Source: Glycomyces arizonensis DSM 44726
GTDB lineage: Bacteria; Actinomycetota; Actinomycetes; Mycobacteriales; Micromonosporaceae
Reading direction: 5' to 3'
Assembly: GCF_000482705.1 (NCBI RefSeq)
Contig: NZ_AXWO01000008.1
Location: 150,593-214,592, forward strand
DNA length: 64,000 nucleotides
This document shows positions 8,454 to 16,491 of the stretch, one piece after another (position 1 is the first letter of the stretch; every line of letters begins with the position of its first letter). The translations under genes were made by a program, and so were the position numbers. The notes under the pieces were generated by a model. That model was given only the letters and a program-made list of their open reading frames with translations, ran no database searches and was not told the DNA's origin.

Positions 8454-9743
8454 CTATAAGCCCAGTTCGGACCAGCCGTCGACGAGCTGCGTCTTGAGTT
8501 CGTCGAGGCTGATCTCGTCGGCCAGGTACTGCTGGAGGGCGGGCGTGGCGTACTGGTCCTTCCACTGCGGATAGTTGACGGCCGCCTGGAACGGGGCCGC
8601 GGACAGCCCGTCGCCCGAGGCGAGGATGGCCTCCCAGCCGTTCTCACCGGCGGTGTCCTCGGCGACCTGGGCCCGCGCCTCGCTGGAGGCGGGGATCAGC
8701 CAGTCGCCCTCGGCGAGCGCCGCCTGGTGCTCGGGCTGCATGAAGAAGTCGATGAACTCGGCGGCCTCCTCGACGTGGTCGCTCTCGGCGGCGACGGACA
8801 TCGTCTGCGGGTTGGCCGCCTGGACCGCTCCGGCCGTGCCCGCCAGCGGCGGCAGCACCGCCCAGTCGAAGCCCTCGGGCGCCGACTCGACGAGCTGCTG
8901 GGCGACGTAGTTGCCCGCGACGTACAGGGCGTACTTGCCGTCGAAGAAGCCCGGCAGCACGTCCGAGCCGCTCTGGGTGAGCGAGACGGGGTCGAGCGAC
9001 TGGTCCTCGTAGGCCATGGTGTGGATGCGCTCGGGCACGGCCAGTTCGTTCTCGCCGACCTCGATCTGCGTGTCCTCGCCCTCGCCGGTGAAGAAGGTGC
9101 CGTCGAAGCCGAGGGCCAGGTTCATGACGGCGGCGGTCGGCTGCTTCATGCCCCAGCCGACGCCGTACGTGCCGTCGCCGGTGAGCTCCTTCGCCATCGT
9201 CTGGAAGTCGTCCCAGTTCAGCGTCTCCCCGGCGGGGACCTCGACCCCGGCGTCGGCGAGCGCGCCGGTGTTCGCGAAGACCACGTAGGACTGGAGCAGC
9301 GTGGGCGCGGCGACGACCGAGCCGTCTTGGGCGGTGACGGCCTGCCAGACGTCGTCCGAGACCGCGCCGGTCACCTCGTCGCTGAGGTAGGGGCTCAGGT
9401 CGGCGAGGTAGCCCTGCTTCGCGAAGCCCATGATGTCCGCGGACTCGTCGTGGATGATGTCGGGGGCCGTGCCGCCCTGGAACTGGGTGACCAGCTGGTC
9501 GTGGACGTTGTCCCAGCTGCCCTGGACGAGCTCCACCTGGGTGTCGGGGTGCTCGTCGTTCCAGGCGTCGACGATGTCCTGGGTGGCGGCGATCGTCGTG
9601 TCCTGGAACGCCAGCGACTGGAAGGTCAGCGTGGCGCCGTCCCCGTCGTCGCCGCCGACGCCGAACGCCGAGCAGCCGGTGAGCGCGAGGGGCAAGGCGA
9701 TGGCGATCGCGGCGCCCGCTCGGGCGCCGATGCGAGTGCGCAT
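8454..9743 (-). CDS. CUT1-type sugar ABC transporter, substrate-binding lipoprotein
   Basis: A 429-residue extracellular solute-binding protein (family 1). The signal sequence RIGARAGAAIAIALPLALTGCSAFG contains a lipobox (LTGC), so the mature protein is lipid-anchored at the cysteine about 24 residues in. Typical features follow: TLTFQSLAFQDT, VDAWNDEHPDTQVELVQGSWDN, FQGGTAPDIIHDES, a hinge region and the FDGKYALYVAGNYVAQQ segment. The start MRTRIG is chosen because it places the basic n-region right before the hydrophobic core; an ATG 42 bases upstream gives an acidic leader. It is third in line behind the two permeases and ahead of the glycohydrolases, 47 bp from the second permease stop. 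No ATPase gene is present; CUT1 systems commonly share one MsmK-type ATPase encoded elsewhere. Confidence 0.9.
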   Translation of the reverse strand: MRTRIGARAGAAIAIALPLALTGCSAFGVGGDDGDGATLTFQSLAFQDTTIAATQDIVDAWNDEHPDTQVELVQGSWDNVHDQLVTQFQGGTAPDIIHDESADIMGFAKQGYLADLSPYLSDEVTGAVSDDVWQAVTAQDGSVVAAPTLLQSYVVFANTGALADAGVEVPAGETLNWDDFQTMAKELTGDGTYGVGWGMKQPTAAVMNLALGFDGTFFTGEGEDTQIEVGENELAVPERIHTMAYEDQSLDPVSLTQSGSDVLPGFFDGKYALYVAGNYVAQQLVESAPEGFDWAVLPPLAGTAGAVQAANPQTMSVAAESDHVEEAAEFIDFFMQPEHQAALAEGDWLIPASSEARAQVAEDTAGENGWEAILASGDGLSAAPFQAAVNYPQWKDQYATPALQQYLADEISLDELKTQLVDGWSELGL

Positions 9744-9790
9744 GGCTTTCTCTCTTTCGTAGTGAGGATCGTTCGGCGAAGTCATGAGGA

Positions 9791-10651
9791 TCAACCCTTG
9801 ACCGCGCCGCTGAGGAGTCCGGCAGTGAGCCGTTTCTGGATGAGCATGAAGAAGCCGAGGCTCGGGATGCAGGCGAGGAGCGCGGCCGCGGCGAGCTGGC
9901 CGAGCTGGACCTGCCCTTCGGAGCCGACGAAGCGCGCCAGCGCGAGCGGCAGGGTCTGCATGTCCGGGTCCTGGATGAGCACCAACGCGAAGAAGAACTC
10001 GTTCCAGGAGTTGATGAACGTGAACAGGCTGGTGGCGACCAGTCCGGGCGCCAGCAGCGGCAGGACGATCCTGCCGAGCGTCCGCATCCGGCTCGCCCCG
10101 TCGACCGCGCCGGCCTCCTCCAGCTCGACCGGGATGGCGGCCACGTAGCCCTGGAGCATCCACAGCGAGAACGGCAGCGCCCACACCGCGTACACGAGCA
10201 CGAGGCCCAGCAGCGTGTTCACCAGTCCGATGTTCTTGAGCAGCAGGAACAGCGGGATGATGATGAGGATGAACGGGAAGACCTGGCTGAGCAGGATCCA
10301 GCCGGTGGCCAGGCCGCGGAGCCTGGTGCGGAAGCGCACCAGGGCGTAGGCGGCGGGCAGGGCCACGGCGGTCACGATGACGGTGGTCGTCACCGCGACG
10401 AGGAGGCTGTTGCCCGCGGCGGTGAACAGGTCCGCCTTCTCGATCGCGTCGGTGAAGTTCTGCCAGTTGAGGCTCTCGGGGAGGACCCCGGCGTCCGGCG
10501 AGCGCAGTTCGCGCGAGGTCTTGAAGGCCGTGCTGAGCAGGAACAGCAGCGGGAACGCCAGGAAGCACATGTACGCGAGGAGCGCGAGGTACTGGAGCGG
10601 TCTGGCGAACGGGTTCCGCCCCGGCTTGGAGCCGCTGGTCGATGTGGTCAC
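9791..10651 (-). CDS. CUT1-type sugar ABC transporter, permease (MalG/UgpE-like)
   Basis: A 286-residue inner-membrane permease with six predicted helices, starting around LQYLALLAYMCFLAFPLLFLL. The EAA loop that docks to the ATPase reads VELEEAGAVDGASRMRTLGRIVLPLLAPG, with the family glycine. The C-terminus RLTAGLLSGAVKG is the usual MalG-like ending. It starts with GTG in a GTGA overlap with the stop of the partner permease, so the two are translated together. It forms the transmembrane channel with the gene upstream. Confidence 0.9.
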   Translation of the reverse strand: MTTSTSGSKPGRNPFARPLQYLALLAYMCFLAFPLLFLLSTAFKTSRELRSPDAGVLPESLNWQNFTDAIEKADLFTAAGNSLLVAVTTTVIVTAVALPAAYALVRFRTRLRGLATGWILLSQVFPFILIIIPLFLLLKNIGLVNTLLGLVLVYAVWALPFSLWMLQGYVAAIPVELEEAGAVDGASRMRTLGRIVLPLLAPGLVATSLFTFINSWNEFFFALVLIQDPDMQTLPLALARFVGSEGQVQLGQLAAAALLACIPSLGFFMLIQKRLTAGLLSGAVKG

Positions 10652-11580
10652 TGGAGCCGCCTCCTCATCTGGCCGCGGAGGTAGAAGAACAGGAACACGC
10701 CGATCAGGACGACCATGACGTTGCCCATGGCCGCCGCGTAGCCGAAGTTCCCGTATCGGAAGGCCTCGTTGTACGCGAACAGGCTCGGCAGCATCGTGGT
10801 GCCGCCCGGCCCGCCCGCGGTGAGCACGAACACGAGCGCGAAGGAGTTGAAGTTCCAGATCAGGTCGAGCGTGGTGATCGCCGTGATGATCGGGCGCAGT
10901 GCGGGCAGGGTGACGTGCCAGAAGCGGCGCCAGGTGCTCGCCCCGTCGATCGCGGCGGCCTCGTTCAGCTCGGCGGGGACGCTCTGGAGCCCGGCGAGCA
11001 GGGTGATCGTGGTCTGCGGCATGCCCGCCCAGACGCCGACGACGATGACGACCGGCAGCGCGATCGAGGACTCGCCGAGCCAGTTGACGTCGCCGGGCAG
11101 GCCGAGGGCGCCGAGGGCCCGGTTGACCGGTCCGTAGTTCGGGTTGAGCATGAGCTGCCACATGATCGCGATGATCACCGGCGGCATCGCCCAGGGGACG
11201 AGCGCGAGGGTGCGCGCGAGCCAGCGCAGGCGCAGGTCGAGGTTGAGCAGCAGCGCCAGGCCGAGGGAGGCGAGGAACTGGAGGATCGTGACGCTGAAGG
11301 CCCAGATCAGGCCGATCTTGAACGAGGTCCAGAACAGGCCGTTGCCGGCCAGTTCGACGTAGTTGTCGATGCCGTTGAAGTGGGTCTCGACGCCCAGTCC
11401 GGCGTGGGCGTCGGTGAAGCCGAGGAGGACGCCGTACACCAGCGGGTAGACGCTGAACAGCATCACCGGGAGCAGCGCGGGCAGGACGAGCGGCCACGCG
11501 TCGCGGCCGCCGCCGCTGAGGCGCGGCTTGCGGCGCGGCCGGGTCGGCCGTTCGTCGAGCGGCCGGGCGATCGTCGTCAT
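10648..11580 (-). CDS. CUT1-type sugar ABC transporter, permease (MalF/UgpA-like)
   Basis: A 310-residue permease. After a basic cytosolic N-terminus (about 27 residues) come six hydrophobic spans beginning WPLVLPALLPVMLFSVYPLV, with the periplasmic loop GLGVETHFNGIDNYVEL typical of MalF-like subunits. The EAA loop is VPAELNEAAAIDGASTWRRFWHVTLPALRP. Its ATG overlaps the stop of lacI (ATGA), so regulator and transporter are one transcription unit. Partner of the MalG-like permease directly downstream. Confidence 0.9.
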   Translation of the reverse strand: MTTIARPLDERPTRPRRKPRLSGGGRDAWPLVLPALLPVMLFSVYPLVYGVLLGFTDAHAGLGVETHFNGIDNYVELAGNGLFWTSFKIGLIWAFSVTILQFLASLGLALLLNLDLRLRWLARTLALVPWAMPPVIIAIMWQLMLNPNYGPVNRALGALGLPGDVNWLGESSIALPVVIVVGVWAGMPQTTITLLAGLQSVPAELNEAAAIDGASTWRRFWHVTLPALRPIITAITTLDLIWNFNSFALVFVLTAGGPGGTTMLPSLFAYNEAFRYGNFGYAAAMGNVMVVLIGVFLFFYLRGQMRRRLQ

Positions 11581-12611
11581 GAGCGGACCTCCGCGTGGTC
11601 GGTCACGGGACCGGTCGACTCGCGCACCGACAGCGAGGGCGCGATGACGAGCCCGCGGACGGGCGCCTCGGGGTCCTCGATCCTTCGGATGAGCAGCTTG
11701 GCGGCGGCCTTGGCGCGCTTGGCCGAGCCGAGGTCGACGCTGGTGAGCGAGGGCGTGGCGAGTTCGGCGGCGTCGGTGTCGTCCATGCCGACGACGGCGA
11801 CGTCGTCGGGGACGCGGGCGCCTGAGGCGGCGAGCTCTTTGAGCGCCGCCACGGCGAGCAGGTCGTTGGCGCAGACGACCGCGTCGGGGCTCGCCTGGCC
11901 GAGGAGGTCGGCGACCGCCCTGCGGCCCGCGCGGTAGGTGAAGCCGGTGGCGGTCACCTGGAGTTCGGGGCTCGACGGGAGTTCGAAGCGCCGGATCGCG
12001 TCGAGGTATCCGGCCAGCCGTGCGGCGCCGGGGACGGTGTCGACCGGGCCGTTGACGAGCGCGATGCGGCGTCGGCCCTGGGCGGCGAGGTGCTCGACGG
12101 CGAGGCCGACGCCGGTCGCGGAGTCGGCGCGCACGTTGTCGAGTTCGACGTCGGGCGGGAGGGAGCCGATGACCACGATGGGCAGGCGGCTGGCGCGCAT
12201 GGCCTCGATGAGCTCGGGGGTGATGCGCAGGGGGCTCAGCAGGAGACCGTCGGCGTAGCCGCGGTTCAGACTGGTGACCAGGTCGATCTGGTCGTCGGGG
12301 TCGCTGCCGGTGGAGGAGACCACGAGGCGGTAGCCGGCCCTCGCGACGATCGGGGTGACGGTGCGCATCATCTGCACGTAGACCGGGTTGCCGACGTCGG
12401 CGACGGCGAGGGCGATCTGGTCGGTGCGGCCGGTCCGGAGGGTGCGGGCGCTGGCGTCGGGCACGTAGCCGAGTGCCTCGGCGGCCTCGCGGACGCGGCG
12501 GGTCATGTCCTCGGAGGCGGAGCCGCCGTTGAGGACGCGGGACACCGAGGCCACGGAGACCCCGGCGCGCGCGGCGACCAGCGCGAGGTTCGACTTCTTC
12601 GTCTCGGCCAT
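11577..12611 (-). CDS. LacI-family transcriptional regulator, first gene of the ribosyl/CoA operon
   Basis: A 344-residue LacI-type repressor. The helix-turn-helix is LALVAARAGVSVASVSRVLNG at residues about 8-28, followed by the hinge helix and a periplasmic-binding-protein-like effector domain (TDQIALAVADVGNPVYVQMM, DAVVCANDLLAVAALKELA, VVGMDDTDAAELATPSLTSVD). The ATG at 12611 is preferred because GAAGGG lies eight bases before it and the HTH then starts at the usual place; the ATG at 12641 has no clear ribosome site and would sit only about 10 bases from the operator palindrome. It heads the operon and overlaps the first permease gene by 4 bp, so it probably autoregulates. The effector is unknown. 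Confidence 0.88.
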   Translation of the reverse strand: MAETKKSNLALVAARAGVSVASVSRVLNGGSASEDMTRRVREAAEALGYVPDASARTLRTGRTDQIALAVADVGNPVYVQMMRTVTPIVARAGYRLVVSSTGSDPDDQIDLVTSLNRGYADGLLLSPLRITPELIEAMRASRLPIVVIGSLPPDVELDNVRADSATGVGLAVEHLAAQGRRRIALVNGPVDTVPGAARLAGYLDAIRRFELPSSPELQVTATGFTYRAGRRAVADLLGQASPDAVVCANDLLAVAALKELAASGARVPDDVAVVGMDDTDAAELATPSLTSVDLGSAKRAKAAAKLLIRRIEDPEAPVRGLVIAPSLSVRESTGPVTDHAEVRS

Positions 12612-12650
12612 CCGCAGCCCTTCGTCGTCGACGGCACTCATCGTTGAGAA

Positions 12651-12664
12651 CGTTCTTAAGAACG
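12651..12664. promoter_or_regulatory. candidate LacI operator, perfect 14-bp palindrome
   Basis: The sequence CGTTCTTAAGAACG is a perfect palindrome lying just upstream of the LacI gene, in the only stretch that can hold the promoter of the ten-gene operon. LacI-family proteins bind palindromes of about this size. A related half-site, AAGAACG, recurs at 12670-12676. It lies about 245 bp from the divergent cutinase start, so control of that gene is possible but unsupported. Confidence 0.65.
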
Positions 12665-12908
12665 ATTACAAGAACGATATCAGCTTCCAGAGACTCCTGT
12701 CACCGGCGGCGCGGACAGAGGTGAAACGACTGGTCATCGCCGACCGATCGCCCGAACACGCCGCGAGGGGCCGAGGTCGGCGCTCGGCATCGCCGAGGCC
12801 GCGCATCCGGACGCGGAGGACCGGTGATTTCGCCGATGCAGACCGTCCGGTCGGTATGTGACGGTGTTCCACAGCACTTGCAGCGATTCCCGTCAAGGAG
12901 GACGAATC

Positions 12909-13811
12909 ATGCGCCCAACGACATCGCATCCGCCGACGAGACGGCGCCGCGCCCTGCGCGCCCTCGGCGTGGTCGCGACGATGCTGACCATGCTCGGGGC
13001 CGGGGTCCTGGCGGGCCCCACCGCCGCCGCGGCCCAGAACCCCTACGAACGCGGCCCCGCGCCGAGCGAGTCCAGCATCGAGGCGAGCCGCGGCCATTAC
13101 GACGTGTCGAGCACGATCGTCTCGTCCCTGGTCTCCGGATTCGGCGGCGGCACCGTCTACTACCCCACCACCCGTTCTGACGGCACCTTCGGCGCGGTCG
13201 CGATCTCGCCGGGCTACACCGCCGCGCAGTCGTCGATCCAGTGGCTCGGGCCGCGCATCGCCTCGCAGGGCTTCGTCGTCATCACGATCGACACGAACAC
13301 CCGGTGGGACCAGCCGAGCCAGCGGGCGTCCCAACTGGAGGCCGCGCTCGACTACCTGGTCGAGGACAGCGACGTCGCCGACCGCATCGACCCCGGCCGC
13401 CTGGCCGTCATGGGCCACTCGATGGGCGGCGGCGGCTCGATCGAGGCGGCCGACGAGCGGCCCGAGCTCCAGGCGAGCATCCCGATGACGCCCTGGCACC
13501 TGGACAAGACCTGGCCCGGCGTCACCGTCCCGACCCTGGTCTTCGGCGCCGAGAACGACTCGATCGCCCCGGTCTACTCGCACGCCGAGCCGTTCTACAA
13601 CTCGATTCCCGACTCGACCGACAAGATGTACATCGAGCTCGACGGCGCGACGCACTTCGCGCCGAACACCTCGAACACGACCATCGCGAAGTACTCCATC
13701 TCGTGGCTCAAGCGCTTCGTGGACAACGACACCCGCTACGACCAGTTCCTCTGCCCGCTGCCGGACGAGAGCGCCATCGAGGAGACCCGGGGCTCCTGCC
13801 CGCTCGGCTGA
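12909..13811 (+). CDS. secreted polyesterase: cutinase / PET-hydrolase-like (dienelactone-hydrolase superfamily)
   Basis: A 300-residue alpha/beta-hydrolase closely resembling actinobacterial cutinases such as Thermobifida TfCut2 and Saccharomonospora Cut190, which hydrolyse cutin-like and synthetic polyesters outside the cell. A Sec signal (four Arg, then a hydrophobic core, ending PTAAAA) precedes the mature start [14 protein letters not shown]. The catalytic triad is Ser171 (GHSMGGGG), Asp217 (GAENDSIAP) and His249 (GATHFAPN); the spacings of 46 and 32 residues equal those recalled for TfCut2. The oxyanion/aromatic-clamp tyrosine (SPGYTA) and tryptophan (TPWHLDK, Trp196) are kept, as is the C-terminal disulfide pair (FLCP and GSCP). 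An AAGGAGG site sits eight bases before the ATG. The gene is monocistronic, closed by a strong hairpin. Family assignment is firm; activity on PET itself is untested. Confidence 0.93.
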   Translation: MRPTTSHPPTRRRRALRALGVVATMLTMLGAGVLAGPTAAAAQNPYERGPAPSESSIEASRGHYDVSSTIVSSLVSGFGGGTVYYPTTRSDGTFGAVAISPGYTAAQSSIQWLGPRIASQGFVVITIDTNTRWDQPSQRASQLEAALDYLVEDSDVADRIDPGRLAVMGHSMGGGGSIEAADERPELQASIPMTPWHLDKTWPGVTVPTLVFGAENDSIAPVYSHAEPFYNSIPDSTDKMYIELDGATHFAPNTSNTTIAKYSISWLKRFVDNDTRYDQFLCPLPDESAIEETRGSCPLG

Positions 13812-13827
13812 CCCGCTCGATCACCGG

Positions 13828-13855
13828 ACGGCGACCGCTCGTGCGCGGTCGCCGT
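13828..13855 (+). terminator. terminator hairpin after the cutinase gene
   Basis: An 11-bp perfect stem (ACGGCGACCGC paired with GCGGTCGCCGT) with a 6-base loop, 16 bases after the cutinase stop, followed by CTTCG. The lack of a T-run is usual in this GC-rich background. Confidence 0.7.
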
Positions 13856-13906
13856 CTTCGCGTGCGGGTCTTCCAAGCCGGATGCTCGGTTTTGTACCAT
13901 TGGTCC

Positions 13907-15577
13907 ATGCAACGGCGCGCACCGCAGGCCGCTGCCCAGGCGACGACGCCCGCGCAGCCGCAGGCACCTGCCGTGGCCGCGACCGTCCGAAGGCTCGAGG
14001 ACGGCAGCATCGCGCTCGTCCTGACCGACGCCGACGCGCACCTGCTCGCCGAGGCGAGCGCCGACCAGCCGCTGCTGGTGCGCGTGGCGGCCGGGACGGA
14101 CGGCGTCCGAGCCCGGGCCGAACTCGCGCGCGGACTGCGGGCCTTGGGCGACGGTCCGGTGAGCGACGCCCACGCCTCCCTGCTCCTCGCCGCGTCCCTG
14201 TTCGCCCGCTCCCGCGTCGCCGATCCGCGCCCGGCGCTCACCGCGGTCCTCGCCGCCGCCGACGCCGCGTGGTCCGCGGGCGACCGTCCCACCTGCCTGG
14301 CCGCGCTGGAGGCGGCCCGGTCCGTGCTGACGGCCGCCACGCCCGTCGAGGGCGACTGCGCGCGCCTGCGCGATCACCTCCTCGGCCTGCACGCGCTCCT
14401 CGAACAGCGCTTCGCGGACGCGGCCGGGCCACTGCGGCGCGTCCTCGCACACGGACGCGACGACTCGCCGGAGACGCTGCGCCGCGCCGCCATGGCGGCG
14501 CTGCTGCTCGGCGAGATCGCGACCTCCTGCCGCATGGGCGTGCGGGCGCTGGCCGCATCGCGCGCCGAGGGGCGCGACGACCTGGCCGCGCAGACGCTCG
14601 AACACCTCGCCTACGCCGAGATGCGCGCGGGGCTCCACGCCAGGGCGCGCGCCCACGCCGGTGAGGGACTGCAAGTGGCGCTGCGCTCGGGGCGCTCCAA
14701 CACCGCGGCGCACCACCGGGCGGTCCTCGCCCTGACCGCGTCCGTCGAGGGCGACACCGAGGAGGTGGCGGTCCAGGCCGCGCTGGCGCTGTCGACGGCG
14801 CGGCGCCACGGCCTGGAGCAGACGCGCACGCTCGCCGAGTGGGCCCTGGCCAGAGCCGAGCTCGGCCGGGGGCGGGCCGAGGCGGCCGCCGCCCGGCTGG
14901 GCGAGCTCGTCCGGGCCGACGGCGGTCACTTCGCGGTGCGTCCGCTGCTCATGCCCTGCTTCATCGAGGCCGCGGTGCTCGCAGGACAGGCCGAGGCGGC
15001 GCGTCCGGTCGCGGACGCGTTCCAGGCGTGGGCCGGGTTCGGCATCGACCGGGCGGCGGCCGCGCAGCTCGCGCGCTGCCGGGCGCTCCTGGCGACCGCC
15101 GGGGCCGGGGCCGACACCGTCGAGGACCTGTACCGGCGCGCCATCGACCTGCACGCGGCGGACATCGGCGACTATGAGCGGGCCCGCACGCAGTTGCTGT
15201 ACGGCAACTGGCTGCGGCGGCGCAGGCGCCCCCGAGAGGCCCGCGCCGTCCTGCGCGACGCCCTGCACGGCTTCGAGCGGTGCGGGGCGCGGGCCTGGGC
15301 GGATCAGGCCAGGGCGGCGCTGCGGGCCACGGGCGAGGCCGCCACCGGGCTCGGCGAGGACGCGGTCCTGTCGTCGCTGACGCCGCATCAGTTGCGGATC
15401 GCCAGGCACGTGGCGACCGGGGCGACGAACCGCGAGGTGGCGCAGGCGCTCTCGGTCAGCGTGCGCACCGTGGACCACCACTTGCGCAACATCTTCGCCG
15501 CGCTGGGCGTGCGGTCCAGGGTGGAGCTGGCCCGGCTGGTGGCGAATGCCCCCGAGCGGGAGCCTATGGCCCGGTGA
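13907..15577 (+). CDS. LuxR-type transcriptional regulator with TPR-like body, no ATPase domain
   Basis: A 556-residue regulator. The last 65 residues hold a LuxR/GerE helix-turn-helix: LTPHQLRIARHVATGATNREVAQALSVSVRTVDHHLRNIFAALGVRSR in pieces, with the conserved VRTVDHHL recognition helix. Residues about 90-480 are alanine-rich helical pairs (for example AAQTLEHLAYAEMRAG and YERARTQLLYGNWLRRRRRPREARAVL) like the TPR sensor of MalT/LAL regulators. The N-terminal P-loop ATPase that LAL proteins carry is missing; no GxxGxGKT motif is seen. The first 30 residues are Gln/Ala/Pro-rich. It follows the cutinase in the same direction but is separated by a terminator, so control of the cutinase is only a possibility. 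Its 3' end overlaps the converging hydrolase gene by 14 bp. Confidence 0.8.
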   Translation: MQRRAPQAAAQATTPAQPQAPAVAATVRRLEDGSIALVLTDADAHLLAEASADQPLLVRVAAGTDGVRARAELARGLRALGDGPVSDAHASLLLAASLFARSRVADPRPALTAVLAAADAAWSAGDRPTCLAALEAARSVLTAATPVEGDCARLRDHLLGLHALLEQRFADAAGPLRRVLAHGRDDSPETLRRAAMAALLLGEIATSCRMGVRALAASRAEGRDDLAAQTLEHLAYAEMRAGLHARARAHAGEGLQVALRSGRSNTAAHHRAVLALTASVEGDTEEVAVQAALALSTARRHGLEQTRTLAEWALARAELGRGRAEAAAARLGELVRADGGHFAVRPLLMPCFIEAAVLAGQAEAARPVADAFQAWAGFGIDRAAAAQLARCRALLATAGAGADTVEDLYRRAIDLHAADIGDYERARTQLLYGNWLRRRRRPREARAVLRDALHGFERCGARAWADQARAALRATGEAATGLGEDAVLSSLTPHQLRIARHVATGATNREVAQALSVSVRTVDHHLRNIFAALGVRSRVELARLVANAPEREPMAR

Positions 15578-16412
15578 GGAAGCGGCGCAGCCGGGCGGCG
15601 ATGAGCTCGGGCCGCCCGCCGCGGTTGCGGTTCGCGGCGCCGCCGTGGTTGAGACGGTCGAATTCGACGCGCTCGGGGTGCGGCAGGACCCGTTCCAGGG
15701 CGTCCAGGGCCGTCTTGAGGTAGCCGGGGCTGCCGGCGCCGCCGAGCAGGAGCACGGGGACGTCGAGGGCCGCGTAGCGGTCGATCCGGTCGGCCGCCTC
15801 GCGCACCAGCGCGATGTCCTGGCGGAACGTCGGCGTGAGCTCCCGCAGCGTCACCCGGGTGCCGTCGGGGCGGCGGTCCCCGGCCGCGAGCATGAGGCGG
15901 GCGACGGCGGCCAGCGCCCACCGGGGCATGCCGCCGCCGAACATCCGCGTGCCCCGGGTGGCGGTGGCCAGCGCCGAGGCGAGGCGACCGTCGGCAATCT
16001 CCCGGTCGAAGCGGTCCGCGAAGGACCAGTCGATGGAGCCGCCGACCGCCAGCGGCGGCTCGTAGACGGCCACGCGCTCGACCGAGGGGAGCGCCAGCGC
16101 CGCCTCCAGGGCGATGATGCCGCCGGTGCTGACGCCGAAGACGGCCTTCGCGCCGGTGTCGCGCAGCAGAGCGGCGAGATCGGCGGTCTCGCCGCCGAGC
16201 CCGAAGCCGTCGGGGATCGGCCCGCTGGAGGCCCGGCCGCGCCGGTCGGGCAGGTGGACGGTGCAGGTCTCGGCGAGGGCCTCGGCGAGCTGCCCGTGGC
16301 TGGTGGCGGACTCGAATCCGCCGTGGACGATGACGAGTCCGGGGCCGGTGCCGGTCGTGAGGCGGCCGATGGCGGCGCCGTCGGGGGCGGTCAGGGAGTC
16401 GGTGGTGAACAT
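15564..16412 (-). CDS. alpha/beta-fold hydrolase
   Basis: A 282-residue cytosolic alpha/beta hydrolase of unknown substrate. The oxyanion segment is IVHGGFESATSH, the nucleophile elbow is FGVSTGGIIAL (Ser in GVSTG), and the late histidine is probably in DRLNHGGAAN. It starts MFTTDSLTAPDGAAIG; the ribosome site is weak. It is divergent from a TetR regulator 79 bp away with an inverted repeat between, the standard layout for a TetR-controlled detoxification or ester-hydrolysis gene. Confidence 0.82.
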   Translation of the reverse strand: MFTTDSLTAPDGAAIGRLTTGTGPGLVIVHGGFESATSHGQLAEALAETCTVHLPDRRGRASSGPIPDGFGLGGETADLAALLRDTGAKAVFGVSTGGIIALEAALALPSVERVAVYEPPLAVGGSIDWSFADRFDREIADGRLASALATATRGTRMFGGGMPRWALAAVARLMLAAGDRRPDGTRVTLRELTPTFRQDIALVREAADRIDRYAALDVPVLLLGGAGSPGYLKTALDALERVLPHPERVEFDRLNHGGAANRNRGGRPELIAARLRRFLTGP

Positions 16413-16426
16413 GAGCCCATTCTCAC

Positions 16427-16442
16427 TCAATTGTTTGATTGA
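16427..16442. promoter_or_regulatory. candidate TetR operator between hydrolase and tetR genes
   Basis: TCAATTGTTTGATTGA has 5-bp inverted arms (TCAAT and ATTGA) around a 6-base centre and lies in the 79-bp divergent intergenic gap, in a locally AT-rich patch. A third TCAA follows at 16445. Position and symmetry fit a TetR-family operator controlling both genes. Confidence 0.5.
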
Positions 16443-16491
16443 AGTCAAGCAAGCGTGTGAAAATTCGCTACGCGGAGGTAACCTCAACCGG

